Source of the DNA: Paenibacillus thiaminolyticus
GTDB lineage: Bacteria > Bacillota > Bacilli > Paenibacillales > Paenibacillaceae
Reading direction: 5' to 3'
DNA length: 64,000 nt
Assembly: GCF_007066085.1 (NCBI RefSeq)
Contig: NZ_CP041405.1
Span: forward strand, 496,001-560,000
Part shown: one piece after another, positions 17,247-29,196 of the stretch
Layout: each line of letters starts with the position of its first letter
How positions within the stretch are numbered: position 1 is the first letter of the stretch
Translations under genes and position numbers: made by a program
The notes under the pieces: model-generated
What the model saw: only the letters and a program-made list of their open reading frames with translations
Databases searched by the model: none
What the model was told of the DNA's origin: nothing

Positions 17247-18382
17247 AGGGCATTTCCCCCGGTAATGCTTCCAAGCACCTTAACAATCCGCCCAACGGTG
17301 GCCTCATTCATTTCCTCCCAGAGCGGCAGACTGATAATACGATCTGCAATCCGTTCCGTCACCTGTAGATCGGAATGGGGGTAGATCTGAAACTGCTTCT
17401 GCTGATGGCATGCGGGGGAGAAGTAAGTCCGGGCTTCAATCGAGTGGGAGGCTAACCGCCGGATGACTTCCCGGTTGCCGGGAGGGTCCGGGCTCAGCAT
17501 AGAGAAAAATTGCAGGGGCACCCGGCCTTGCATCTTTTGGACAGACCATCCCCGCTGCATTACATCCTGTTGCTGCAGTTCACGGCGATAATAGCCAATG
17601 ATCGTTTTTCTTCTCTCCTGTGCTGCCTGGAACCCTTCAAGCGTGGCCAAAGCGATAGCGGCGGTGTATTCCGATATTTTGCTGTTTAAGCCTAACATTA
17701 CGGATTCCCTGGAGCTGGAGAAGCCGAAGTTGCCGGCCCGGCGGATTCGCTGAATGAGATCCTGGTCCGCGCTGTACACCAGCCCGCCTTCTCCGACGCC
17801 AAACGTCTTAGTCGCGTGAAAGCTGAACACCACGGCTCCACCGAAGCCTTTGCCGAATTGTGCGGCATCCTCCGCAACGGTCGTTCCAAAGCTGGCAGCC
17901 GCATCGATGACGACCGGAATTCCTTCCTGCAGCAGTTTATCGTATATGGATAAATCGATAGCCGAACCGAAAGTGGCGTAAGGGACGATGACCGCGATCT
18001 GGTCGCCCAGCCGCTCCACCGTTTCCGCCACTTGCGCCCTGTTCATTTGCCAATCGTCCGGTTCAATATCCAGGAAATATGGTTCGAGCCCGCACCACTC
18101 GGCGGCAAGAGGGGTCGCTGCAAAAGTAAAGCTGGGCATCACCGCATATTTGCCCCGGGGCCGCTTGCTTTGCGAAATCGCAAGCATCAGCCCGAGAGTA
18201 GCGTTATGCACCGTCACGGCCGCACCGATGCCGCCGAACATTCGGGCAATCACGCGCGTTTCAAACAGATGATTTAAGGGTCCGTAATTGGAGTAAATCC
18301 GGCTAGCTTCTATTTTTTCAAAATAAGAAAGCAACCGCTCCTTTTTGACTAAATTCGGCCGCAAGAACGGAATTTCATACAT
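17243..18382 (-). CDS. DegT/DnrJ/EryC1/StrS family sugar aminotransferase
   Basis: About 379 residues from the ATG at 18382 (MYEIPFLRPN), which has AGAGG upstream; an open frame 39 codons longer lacks support. PLP signature: Asp in PVVIDAAASFGT and the Schiff-base lysine in SFHATKTFGVGEGG. These enzymes transaminate nucleotide 3- or 4-keto-6-deoxysugars. No 4,6-dehydratase is in this cluster, so the keto-sugar must come from elsewhere. First enzyme of the aminotransferase-acetyltransferase-methyltransferase set. Confidence 0.88.
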   Translation of the reverse strand: MYEIPFLRPNLVKKERLLSYFEKIEASRIYSNYGPLNHLFETRVIARMFGGIGAAVTVHNATLGLMLAISQSKRPRGKYAVMPSFTFAATPLAAEWCGLEPYFLDIEPDDWQMNRAQVAETVERLGDQIAVIVPYATFGSAIDLSIYDKLLQEGIPVVIDAAASFGTTVAEDAAQFGKGFGGAVVFSFHATKTFGVGEGGLVYSADQDLIQRIRRAGNFGFSSSRESVMLGLNSKISEYTAAIALATLEGFQAAQERRKTIIGYYRRELQQQDVMQRGWSVQKMQGRVPLQFFSMLSPDPPGNREVIRRLASHSIEARTYFSPACHQQKQFQIYPHSDLQVTERIADRIISLPLWEEMNEATVGRIVKVLGSITGGNAL

Positions 18383-18495
18383 AAGGCAACCTCTTCTCAC
18401 TGGAATCCTTTTTCCAATCAATGTGTATACCTTAGAGTATGAAACCCATGAATGGGGGGAACGGCGAATACCTGACTCTCCAATTATCGCAAACC

Positions 18496-19362
18496 TCACT
18501 CTATCGTATTCAAGATTGTATCGATCCGCTCAATGTCTGCTGCAAATTGCGGATATCCCTGCACGCGTACGCGGTAAGCAAGAAGGGCGGTTTTGTACAA
18601 CTCCTCCGTGTCCAGAAACCCCTCCTCTCTGGAGGCGATCGCGATATCGAGCCATTCGCTGAACGCTTTAAAGCCAAGCACGCTGTTGTTTTGGCTGGCA
18701 TGTAATCGAAAATAGCTGAGCGCTTCCGGAATATAAACCGCTTTTCCTTTGGACAAGAGCGATAACCAGGCAGCCATATCGTTGATCAGCGAGTATTGCT
18801 TTCCCCGGTACACTCCGAACGGTTCGGTAAGGTCTGCTTTTTTAAACAATACGGTCGTCGGTTCGCCGATCACATTTAAGCAACGGGTTAATGCGATGTT
18901 CCCCAGCGTTTGTCCATCCATCACTCTTGTCTCTTCATAGAGTCTGACCGTTGCGGCGATAGGGGGAAGAAAGCTCCCCGATTCATTCATGGTTTGCCGG
19001 TAGGACGTAACTAGCGTGATGTTTTCGAATTCGTTAAAAAAGAAAAGCATTTTAGAGATCTTTTCTTTATGAAATACGTCGTCATCCATCAAGTAATTGA
19101 TATATTCCCCCGAGGCCAGGTCGAAGCATTTGTGCCAGTTTTCAAGAAACAGGTTTTTCTCGTTTTTATGGTATTTAATCTGGGGATAAGACGGCAGATA
19201 AGCCGCTTCCAGCATTTGTTGCACTTCGTTATTGGAGCTGTCGTCGCAAATGACGATTTCGATATTCGGGTAGGTTTGTTCAAGTACGCTGTCGATGGCG
19301 ATTTTTAACGTATGGGGCCGGTTATAAGCAGGAATCACGACACTAACCAACGGATGTTCCAA
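18496..19362 (-). CDS. Glycosyltransferase family 2
   Basis: 288 residues with the GT-A signature VSVVIPAYNRPHTLKIAID at the N terminus, CDDSSNN at the nucleotide site and the DxD-type LMDDDVF. C-terminal helices follow. The start is a TTG with GGTGGAG 6 bases upstream. It lies 113 bases upstream of the aminotransferase gene, probably in the same transcript. Donor and acceptor are unknown; the context suggests decoration of spore-surface or cell-wall glycans. Confidence 0.87.
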   Translation of the reverse strand: MEHPLVSVVIPAYNRPHTLKIAIDSVLEQTYPNIEIVICDDSSNNEVQQMLEAAYLPSYPQIKYHKNEKNLFLENWHKCFDLASGEYINYLMDDDVFHKEKISKMLFFFNEFENITLVTSYRQTMNESGSFLPPIAATVRLYEETRVMDGQTLGNIALTRCLNVIGEPTTVLFKKADLTEPFGVYRGKQYSLINDMAAWLSLLSKGKAVYIPEALSYFRLHASQNNSVLGFKAFSEWLDIAIASREEGFLDTEELYKTALLAYRVRVQGYPQFAADIERIDTILNTIE

Positions 19363-19581
19363 GATAACTCCACCTTTCTTAGAAATGAGTTGTGTCCGTC
19401 ATTGTACGAAAGGATTGTTACCTCTCAAACTATGCGGTCTCAAGCGAATTGTGCGTTCATATAAGGCTTTTGGGTGGACAAATAGGAGAGCAGCGGAATA
19501 CACTGCGTATGTGAAAGAAGAGAATAGATCGACACTTGGGCTCCAGCTTGTGTTCGACATGTGAGAAAGGGGAATCAACTC

Positions 19582-21111
19582 TTGTCATCGGACTTCATTC
19601 CTTTATTGACGGTTCATCTGTTTTTGACAGACAAGATTTCGAAAGATAAATTGAAAGAACCAATCTTGGGGTTGGAAGAAAACCACATCACCGTAAAAAT
19701 GTATGGGCCTGATGATCCATTAGTCGGTGCCGGCCCCCGGAAGCCGCGTGTCTATGTGTCCATCGGAGATGATTGGGAGCCTTTTGCAACCCTAAGATCG
19801 CTGCCTATTCAGGAAAAAAAACGTTGGCTGCACTTCCATTCTCCGGACGAATTGGAATCGCATAAATTGTTTTACTGCTGGATCAGAGCGACGGATCCTC
19901 TCCCCGAAAACAAAGCCGTTCCTCCTGCCCGTTTTTCTTCCGATACGCCTCTCATATCCGTGTTCACGGCCAGCTACAGGTCAAAAGAAAGAATTCAACG
20001 TCCTTATCGATCGCTTGTAAATCAAACTTACCCGAACTGGGAATGGGTCATTGTGGACGATTCCGGAGATAACGAGGAGACTTACAAGAATGACTTGCTT
20101 CCTTTAAAAGACCCTCGCGTGCGCAGATATCGCCAGGATTCCCGCAATGGCTATATTGGGGCGCTCAAAAGGTATGCCGCAGGTCTTTGTACAGGGGAAA
20201 TCTTAGTAGAGGTGGATCATGACGACGACCTGATGCCCGATTGCCTGGAGAAGATCGTTCGAACATTTCAGGAAAATCCCGAATGCGGCTTTGTGTACGG
20301 GGATTGCACCGAGGTGTACGCAGAGAACCTTCATGCGCATTGGTACGGCTGGGATTGCGGTTTTGGATACAGCGTATCTTATCGGGTATGGCTGCGTGAA
20401 ATGAACCGCTGGCAAAATGCGCAGAGGCATACGACGATCAACGGCAATACCGTACGCCACTTGGTCGGGCTGCCGAATCATCCCCGCGCATGGTCCCGGG
20501 ATTGTTATCATCTGGTCGGGGGTCATCGCGATGAGTTGCTGGTGGCCGATGATTACGACATGCTGATTCGGACGTTTCTTTGTTCCAAGTTCGCGGCCGT
20601 TCCCGATTTACTCTATATCCAATATCGGAACGAACGAGGAAACAACACCACTTTCCTAAGAAATAAGCAGATTCAGATCTTGGTCAGAGAACTGGAACGG
20701 GTATACCACGATAGAATTCATTCGAGGCTGACCGAGCTGGAGCTGCCGGAGCATCTGCCGTACTGCCGCATATGGGAGACCTCCGTACACGATCCCGCCC
20801 GCAAAACGGCTCATGTCATTCATGAAGATACTTCCCGAGTTGCGATATTGTTCCCGATTCCTTACTCTCATCCGGAAACGGAGCATACTCAATTAAGAAA
20901 AGTCTTCCAAAGGGGGATGGAGTTGGGCTTTAAGAACACCGAGGTTATCGTTGTGGGCCGTATCCCCAAGGAAGTGGAGTTTTTCGCTTCCCAAGCGCCT
21001 GCAGGGGCGATCCGCTGGTGGCCGATGGAACCGGACGATTCATTGGAGACTTGTATCCAATATGCGAAGTATTGCGCATCCTGTAAAGAGAAAGTGGTTG
21101 TGATGCCTTAA
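19582..21111 (+). CDS. Glycosyltransferase family 2 with N-terminal extension
   Basis: About 509 residues from the TTG at 19582, preferred because GAAAGGGG lies 9 bases upstream; a GTG at 19561 is the alternative. Residues 1-120 are an uncharacterised beta-rich extension. The GT2 core has LISVFTASYRSKERI, VIVDDSGD and VEVDHDDDLMP (DxD). A further C-terminal domain follows (about 410-509, RVAILFPIPYSHP). Divergent from the preceding GT2 gene. Likely part of the same glycan pathway. Confidence 0.83.
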   Translation: MSSDFIPLLTVHLFLTDKISKDKLKEPILGLEENHITVKMYGPDDPLVGAGPRKPRVYVSIGDDWEPFATLRSLPIQEKKRWLHFHSPDELESHKLFYCWIRATDPLPENKAVPPARFSSDTPLISVFTASYRSKERIQRPYRSLVNQTYPNWEWVIVDDSGDNEETYKNDLLPLKDPRVRRYRQDSRNGYIGALKRYAAGLCTGEILVEVDHDDDLMPDCLEKIVRTFQENPECGFVYGDCTEVYAENLHAHWYGWDCGFGYSVSYRVWLREMNRWQNAQRHTTINGNTVRHLVGLPNHPRAWSRDCYHLVGGHRDELLVADDYDMLIRTFLCSKFAAVPDLLYIQYRNERGNNTTFLRNKQIQILVRELERVYHDRIHSRLTELELPEHLPYCRIWETSVHDPARKTAHVIHEDTSRVAILFPIPYSHPETEHTQLRKVFQRGMELGFKNTEVIVVGRIPKEVEFFASQAPAGAIRWWPMEPDDSLETCIQYAKYCASCKEKVVVMP

Positions 21112-21202
21112 AAGGCCGGGCAATATATGAAGTATACCCCTTAGAATGGACATTGGATAAGCCCCCTGGTTAATCCGATGATTTCTAAGGGGTGCTATTT
21201 TT

Positions 21203-21325
21203 ATGGCGAGAAAAGGACTGAAGTATCTACATGAGATGCAGGTGTGTCATAAAGACAGTTACCCTAGAATTTGGATGCATTATACGGTAAAATACAAGGT
21301 GGAAAAAGCTGAGAGGAGTGAATGA
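21203..21325 (+). pseudogene. Possible remnant of an IS3-type orfA start
   Basis: A 40-codon frame beginning MARKGLKY, preceded by a TATACCCCTTAGAATGGACA-like stretch at 21132-21152, resembles the left end and orfA start of IS150-group elements (IS3 family), after which similarity is lost. The assignment is from pattern memory only. Confidence 0.25.
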
Positions 21326-21386
21326 TCAATGCTAAACAAGGTGGTTATCATTTAAATCTCTAGTAGAAGGACGGTGCACAGAGAGA

Positions 21387-22481
21387 TTGCAAACCAAAGA
21401 AAATATTTTGACTTATAACGAAGTTGTTTCAATCAGCGAGACCTATTTACTTGCAGTAGTATCAGAATTGTTCGGGTTAGAAGGATATGAAATTCAGCGG
21501 ATTCCGGCACATGACGGAGGACGGAATGTCGTTTATACCTGCGAAAAAGAGGGCGCCGAGGCATATATTCTCAGAATCTCCTTCTTACCTGACAGAAGCC
21601 GGGAAGATTTTCTGGCCGAAGTGGAGTATATCAGGTATTTATTTGAGCATGGCGGCAGTGTCCCGGATGTGATCAGTTCCCGGAAGGGGAATTTGCTGGA
21701 AGAATTCACTCATAATGATCACACCTTTTTTGTCAGTCTGTTCGAAAAGGCACGGGGAAAAAAGCTGGTGGAAAATAATTATCGGTATCGGGAAGGAGTT
21801 CCTATTACCGAATATTATTATAACTGCGGTAAAGCCCTGGGGAAACTGCACCAGATATCAAAAGGGTATACTCCTATCCATCGCCGTTATAGTTTTTTTG
21901 ATAAATACAATGCCGAATATATCGATAAACTGATTCCCGACTCTTTATCTCCGCTTAAGAAGAAGCTGGCAGATCTTCTTAACACCTTAGAAGAATTGGA
22001 CAGAAACCGTGAGACTTACGGTATGATCCATTTTGATTACAACGATGGGAATTATTCGATAGATTTTGATACCGGGAAACTAACTGTATATGATTTCGAT
22101 AATTCATGTTTCGGTTGGTATATGTATGACCTGGCAGACCTCTGGAGAAGCGGGGTGGGCTGGACACGATTCGAACCCGACGCTGGTAAACGTAAAACGT
22201 TTATGGATGATTATTTTGAAACCGTTCTCGCGGGTTACAGATCCGAGACCAATCTCGAAGATTCGATGTTGGATCAGTTGCCTTTATTTATTCAGATATG
22301 TGTCATGGAAAATATCGTTGCCTCCTTCGAGGATATGCAGAACAGCGGTGAAGAGCCTGAGTGTGATGAGGAGCTGTCGTATCTTATAAAATGCATGGAA
22401 GACGATATCCCGTATTATGGATTTTTCCATGAGATTTACTCATGTGAAGAGCCTTTTGAATACGAGGAACGAAATAGGTAG
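21387..22481 (+). CDS. APH/choline-kinase family phosphotransferase
   Basis: 364 residues with the aminoglycoside phosphotransferase fold: catalytic loop MIHFDYNDGN (H-x-D-x-x-x-x-N form) and the metal-binding DFD in VYDFDNSCFGWYMYDLADL. Opens with TTG at 21387. Many such proteins phosphorylate small metabolites (homoserine, fructosamine, choline) rather than drugs, and nothing here selects one. A terminator follows it. Confidence 0.8.
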   Translation: MQTKENILTYNEVVSISETYLLAVVSELFGLEGYEIQRIPAHDGGRNVVYTCEKEGAEAYILRISFLPDRSREDFLAEVEYIRYLFEHGGSVPDVISSRKGNLLEEFTHNDHTFFVSLFEKARGKKLVENNYRYREGVPITEYYYNCGKALGKLHQISKGYTPIHRRYSFFDKYNAEYIDKLIPDSLSPLKKKLADLLNTLEELDRNRETYGMIHFDYNDGNYSIDFDTGKLTVYDFDNSCFGWYMYDLADLWRSGVGWTRFEPDAGKRKTFMDDYFETVLAGYRSETNLEDSMLDQLPLFIQICVMENIVASFEDMQNSGEEPECDEELSYLIKCMEDDIPYYGFFHEIYSCEEPFEYEERNR

Positions 22482-22504
22482 TCTTTTTGTGAGGATTGCA
22501 AAAG

Positions 22505-22537
22505 CACACAGCCGACTCATTGGGCCGGCTGTGTTTT
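22505..22537 (+). terminator. Intrinsic terminator
   Basis: CACACAGCCG / CGGCTGTG stem with TTTT, 23 bases after the kinase gene. Confidence 0.85.
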
Positions 22538-25402
<2,865 letters not shown>

Positions 25403-25529
25403 TGGTTGAGTACACCAAATCTGACTCTGGACAATTTCGAACTAGCCGAGAACGAAACCGGTTCCTTCCGGTTGACCCGGTTCACAAAAAAATAAATCTG
25501 TTGCCGGAGGTTTACCAATCTATCGACAG

Positions 25530-25598
25530 ATGCACGTAGCGATTATGTCCGCAAGCGCATCGTGTTTATTCCTGCGTAGTTGGTTAATGACGCATTAA
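25530..25598 (+). CDS. Possible leader peptide upstream of the Cfr-like gene
   Basis: A 22-codon frame, MHVAIMSASASCLFLRSWLM followed by T-H and stop, ends at TAA directly abutting a terminator-type hairpin. GGAGG at 25506-25510 is 19 bases upstream, which is too far for a normal start, so translation is uncertain. The arrangement resembles drug-sensing leader ORFs of ribosome-targeting resistance genes. Inference only. Confidence 0.35.
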   Translation: MHVAIMSASASCLFLRSWLMTH

Positions 25599-25623
25599 AG
25601 CGCCGTTCGACGGTTGCTTTTTT
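25598..25623 (+). terminator. Hairpin with T run, possible attenuator
   Basis: AAGCGCCGT-TCG-ACGGTTGC followed by TTTTTT, 28 bases upstream of the Cfr-like start. Either the delayed rph terminator or a transcription attenuator for the gene fragment below. Confidence 0.6.
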
Positions 25624-25651
25624 GCATTTTCTCCGGCGGTAAGGAGAACAT

Positions 25652-25894
25652 ATGAAACCAACCTCGAAATATGAAACGATTGGGCAGATCTTGTCCGACT
25701 TCAAGCAGCCTGCGTACCGGTATAGACAAATTATGGACGCTATTTTCAAACAAAAAATTGCTGAATACGAACGGATCACCATACTGCCGAAATTTTTGCA
25801 AGAAGAGTTGGCCCGAACGCTGGGCCCGGACGTCGCCAGCGTTGTTCCGGTAAAGGAAGTCACATCGCAGATAAAGGTATTGCCATTTTTCTGA
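25652..25894 (+). pseudogene. Cfr/RlmN-like 23S rRNA methyltransferase, N-terminal fragment
   Basis: 80 residues matching the N-terminal accessory domain of Cfr/RlmN radical SAM methyltransferases that modify A2503 of 23S rRNA: KYETIGQILSDFKQPAYRYR, QIMDAIFKQKI and VVPVKEVTSQIKVLPFF against Cfr's KYGKIQ.., QITNAIFKQRI and ..SEQVTKVLF. The radical-SAM domain with its CxxxCxxC cluster is absent, because the frame ends at TGA near 25892. GTAAGGAG precedes the ATG. It is more like Cfr than housekeeping RlmN by wording of these motifs. Not functional. Confidence 0.75.
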
Positions 25895-25969
25895 TCAGCT
25901 ATGCGTAATATGGGTATAAGCCGGTATCCAGATAAAGGGGCTAGAATAATGTAGGATAGAGGTGAGTAC

Positions 25970-26713
25970 ATGAGACATAAATTCATCAATAGCAAAATGC
26001 TAAAAGGAAAGCCCTTGTCACAGGATCACGTCCTATCTCGTCACGTTCCGGAAACCCATTGGTATCATGCTGCGACTCTTACCAAGATGCTCAAATCCTT
26101 CCCTGTGTTATATATCAAACCCGATAAAGGTTCCTCAGGAACGGGGATTATCCGGGTCAAGAGGCTTAATAACTCCGAAAGCCTGGTTTCATTCAAGGCA
26201 TCGTCCAAAAAGTACCCCCATACAAAAATCGCATCCGAAGTAGCAAAGAGAATGCACCGCGGAAAAAAGTACATTATCCAGCAAGGGATTCCACTAGCGA
26301 CCTATCGAAAGAAACCTTTTGATCTGCGGATTGTGCTACAGAAACCATCCAACCAGTGGTTGCTTACCTGGATGAGCGCCAAAGTCGCGCCTAGATCCAA
26401 TTCCATCGTCACGAATGTGGCAAAAGGAGCTCGCGATGCAAAGATAAAGGAAATCCTTCGAGGAGCCGACCAACGGCTAAACGTACCCACAGTCCTAAAA
26501 AAGTTAAGCGGTGTTTCCTACAAAATCGCACGTAAATTGGGTTCTCGTTTCCCCCTTCGAATTGTCGGATTGGATATGGGGATCGACAAGAAAGGAAAGG
26601 TATGGTTTATCGAGGCGAACACGAGACCTAACTTTCACGGATTAAACAAGTTCGATCCCGTGCAATACCGAAGATATCTTCGTGCAAAGAAGCAGACAGA
26701 AGCAAATAGCTGA
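25970..26713 (+). CDS. YheC/YheD family spore coat-associated ATP-grasp protein
   Basis: 247 residues with ATP-grasp features: LYIKPDKGSSGTGIIRV (nucleotide-binding loop), KKYIIQQGI, FDLRIVLQK and the metal site WFIEANTRPNFHGL near the end. Shorter than Bacillus YheC/YheD but similar to single-domain Paenibacillus members. Family proteins are associated with the endospore coat; the reaction is unknown. GAGGTGAG precedes the ATG. Confidence 0.88.
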   Translation: MRHKFINSKMLKGKPLSQDHVLSRHVPETHWYHAATLTKMLKSFPVLYIKPDKGSSGTGIIRVKRLNNSESLVSFKASSKKYPHTKIASEVAKRMHRGKKYIIQQGIPLATYRKKPFDLRIVLQKPSNQWLLTWMSAKVAPRSNSIVTNVAKGARDAKIKEILRGADQRLNVPTVLKKLSGVSYKIARKLGSRFPLRIVGLDMGIDKKGKVWFIEANTRPNFHGLNKFDPVQYRRYLRAKKQTEANS

Positions 26714-26715
26714 AA

Positions 26716-26930
26716 GTTGAGTTCGTACCTACAGCGAGAAAGCAGAGCGAGCCATGGGGTATATTGGAGCAAGGTTTCGACGATGCTACGGCGGTAATGT
26801 CGATTCCAGAGAAGTTCCGCAAACGTCTGCGTACGACGAACAGCCAGGAGCGTTTAAACGAGGAAGTACGGCGTCGCGAGCGTGTGATTCGTATCTTTCC
26901 AAACCGCGATTCTGCATACTGGGACTTGAC
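26716..26930 (+). pseudogene. Transposase C-terminal fragment (IS256/Mutator type)
   Basis: One open frame contains EQGFDDATAVMSIPEKFRKR, LRTTNSQERLNEEVRRRERV and IRIFPNRDSA, the conserved C-terminal block of IS256-type transposases. The DDE catalytic parts and both ends are missing and the similarity stops after RDSA. Confidence 0.7.
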
Positions 26931-27165
26931 CATGGTAAAAACGGAACTGTATCAATTTATGGTTGCCCGTGGTTTGAATGATTCGTTGCTTCTCTGGATC
27001 TGCTGCCGCAAGCGTACATGTCGGTTTCGTATAGCTCAGTCCTTAGCGTTGATGTGCCGATCAAGTTCAAATTGATGCCTTGATAGCTTTCCGGTTCAAT
27101 ATGCTAATCCATGGCGTTTCCCCACTTTGTCCGTGTCTTTATCTGTTTCTTATTTGACAAATGAT
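26931..27165. other. Spacer after transposase fragment
   Basis: No supported gene. A short plus frame (…DLLPQAYMSVSYSSVLSV…) may be the tail of another decayed gene that I do not recognise. Confidence 0.3.
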
Positions 27166-28086
27166 TTACGTATTACTTTTATAAAAAAGTAGGCCGTTTT
27201 TGATTTTCTGGGAAACTTTCCCCTCATTCAACAATAACCTAACATAAGAGAGTGTGATGGTGTAGGCTAAATAGTATTGCTTTTCCTTATTCTCCAAATC
27301 GTATTTACTCATTATGTGTTGCGTAATGCTTTCTAGAGTGTGCCATTGCTGTTCGATCAACGTCAGCACATCATTATAAGCACCTTCTAGACGGGCTACA
27401 TTTTCTTTAATTATTTTAGATATATCATTATAAATACCGCCGTGATAAAGAACATAATGTTTAGCTTGGAGTGATTTCAATTTTTCCAAAGATTGCATGG
27501 CTTCTTTAGGTTCCGTAAAAAAAAGTAATTTTTGTTGCGATAGTGTGGACGTGCCAAATAAAGCGTCTGCGCAGTAGAGTACCTGATCAGGTGTTTCTAT
27601 ACCAATCATCCCTGGAAAGTGCCCCGGCAGCGTGTAAATTGTTAAGGGGATGCCATTGATTTCAAAAACGCCATCCCGAAATGGAATTGTGCCGGTAATG
27701 ATCGAAGCCGAATCGGAGGACTCCGGTAGTTCCGAAATGTCCAATTTTCTAGTTGGGGAAATCGGAATGATAGGCGCAAGAAAGCCCGGATAGTCAATAT
27801 ATGGCGCAGACAAATGGGAGGCATAACACTGTAGTTCAGGATAATATTCCCTGAAATAAGAGGTGCCACCCGTATTCAAGATATGACCATGGGTGTGAAT
27901 AATAGCGGCGATGGTATATCCTTGATTATTGATCTGAAGATCGAGCATTTCCGCAGTTCTGTTATTTGGACCACTATCGAACAAAATGGCTTTTTTGGTT
28001 TCCTCATGAAGATAAACGCCTACGGCATATTTTCCCGACCACGCATAACTACTGCCTGAAACGTGTAAAAGTTCGCCATTTGTCAT
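27166..28086 (-). CDS. MBL-fold metallo-hydrolase, divergent metal site
   Basis: About 306 residues from the ATG at 28086 (AAGGAG 9 bases upstream; an ATG 10 codons earlier has no site). Metallo-beta-lactamase fold: AILFDSGPNNRT, IIHTHGHILNTGG, LPGHFPGMIGI, VLYCADALFG and YVLYHGG. In the main motif THGHxDH is replaced by THGHILN, so the usual Asp and third His are Leu and Asn; only part of the dinuclear site remains. C-terminal winged-helix-like part as in many MBL proteins. Encoded downstream of exosporium-type genes on the same strand. Confidence 0.8.
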   Translation of the reverse strand: MTNGELLHVSGSSYAWSGKYAVGVYLHEETKKAILFDSGPNNRTAEMLDLQINNQGYTIAAIIHTHGHILNTGGTSYFREYYPELQCYASHLSAPYIDYPGFLAPIIPISPTRKLDISELPESSDSASIITGTIPFRDGVFEINGIPLTIYTLPGHFPGMIGIETPDQVLYCADALFGTSTLSQQKLLFFTEPKEAMQSLEKLKSLQAKHYVLYHGGIYNDISKIIKENVARLEGAYNDVLTLIEQQWHTLESITQHIMSKYDLENKEKQYYLAYTITLSYVRLLLNEGKVSQKIKNGLLFYKSNT

Positions 28087-28121
28087 GTGCACTTTCTCCT
28101 TCGTTTTCATGTTCATAATCG

Positions 28122-28724
28122 TTATTCGACTGTATACATTTGGGTGCCGATTTGGATTTTAAGAGTATTCACCGCTTTCCTGGCCTTTTTTTTAGATGTG
28201 ACTTGTGTTGTTTTAGATTTCTCTTTCGTCCAGTGCAGAATGGGGTTAACCACGCTCTTTGTGATCTTTTCCCTTTCAACATATACTTCAGGAGATTTTT
28301 TTGAAGGAACAGAAAGAGCGTTAGCAGCAGGACTCACGCCAGGAATCACAGAAGAAGGAATCAATTTATTCCGCAATCGCTCCAGTGATAAGATATACGG
28401 TTGCTTGGGCAATTCCCCTATATCGCTCAAGTTAAGAAGCTCTATAAGTAATTCACTTATCCAAGCTTCCAAGACTTTCATTTCTTTTATTTCGGAATCA
28501 GAAGGCGTAAGCTGACCACAACCGAACAAAGTACCTATTCGCAAGTGAATGATTTCATATAGTTGGTTTAGCAATTCTATTTGTTTGGTTCTATGGTACG
28601 CCAGCAGATCTCTTTCTCGTTTAAATCGTTGGTCCAAATGGAGTGCTGTTATGATTAATTGTAAAACGGCGCCGGTAAGCAGCAGCAAGCCTTGTCTAAT
28701 TTTTGTGAATTCTCCATAAGGCAT
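28122..28724 (-). CDS. Hypothetical protein in exosporium cluster
   Basis: 200 residues from the ATG at 28724 (GAGGTGA 9 bases upstream; a TTG two codons earlier is too close to it). Predicted helical N-terminal half (QGLLLLTGAVLQLIITALHL) and a basic Lys/Ser-rich tail. It starts MPYGEF, similar to the MPYENY start of the next upstream gene. No known family recognised. Same operon as the small helical proteins, so a spore-surface structural role is possible. Confidence 0.6.
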   Translation of the reverse strand: MPYGEFTKIRQGLLLLTGAVLQLIITALHLDQRFKRERDLLAYHRTKQIELLNQLYEIIHLRIGTLFGCGQLTPSDSEIKEMKVLEAWISELLIELLNLSDIGELPKQPYILSLERLRNKLIPSSVIPGVSPAANALSVPSKKSPEVYVEREKITKSVVNPILHWTKEKSKTTQVTSKKKARKAVNTLKIQIGTQMYTVE

Positions 28725-28742
28725 AATCAATTGTCACCTCAA

Positions 28743-29132
28743 TCAGTAATCAATATCGTCATTGGGATCATGTTCATCCTCGAAAAAACCGGAATCTTTC
28801 CCTGGATGACCCTCTTTTTTGTGGGATGGTTTGTGGGATGGTTGGTAGAGATACTGAAATTGTTTGACGGAGTCAATTTTTTTTGCCAACATCCATTCGA
28901 CCATCAATATAGAGTCTAGAATTTTTGTTACGGTTTGATTAAATTGGATAAATTCCGAACTGGAAGGCTGCGTAGGAAGGTCCCGATCTTTTCCTACGAA
29001 AGCAAGTGTCTTATTTGCTTCTGCTTGCATAAGGGTAGCTAGCGCTTCTTCCTCTACCGCAATGGATTTGACTAATTGAGTTAACGTATCATCCAAGGAA
29101 TCGGAGTTCTTTCGGTAATTCTCATAAGGCAT
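28743..29132 (-). CDS. Small helical protein of the exosporium cluster
   Basis: 129 residues. Residues 15-85 (LTQLVKSIAVEEEALATLMQ, AEANKTLAFVG, then a VTKILDSILMVEWMLAKKI helix) follow the same pattern as the repeated NLLLxSIALEELGLxHIINAE domain in the neighbours, more diverged. The C-terminal tail is His/Lys then Asp/Glu rich. AGGAGG precedes the ATG. Confidence 0.65.
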   Translation of the reverse strand: MPYENYRKNSDSLDDTLTQLVKSIAVEEEALATLMQAEANKTLAFVGKDRDLPTQPSSSEFIQFNQTVTKILDSILMVEWMLAKKIDSVKQFQYLYQPSHKPSHKKEGHPGKDSGFFEDEHDPNDDIDY

Positions 29133-29196
29133 TATTCTGCCTCCTAGGGATCATATTTGTAAATTAAAAAGGATTCTATTCCTCGAATCATTCTTC

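Noticed and set aside
17243..18499. Longer aminotransferase start at 18499
   Set aside because: The extra 39 residues do not resemble the family and have no ribosome binding site; MYEIPFLRP is the usual family start.
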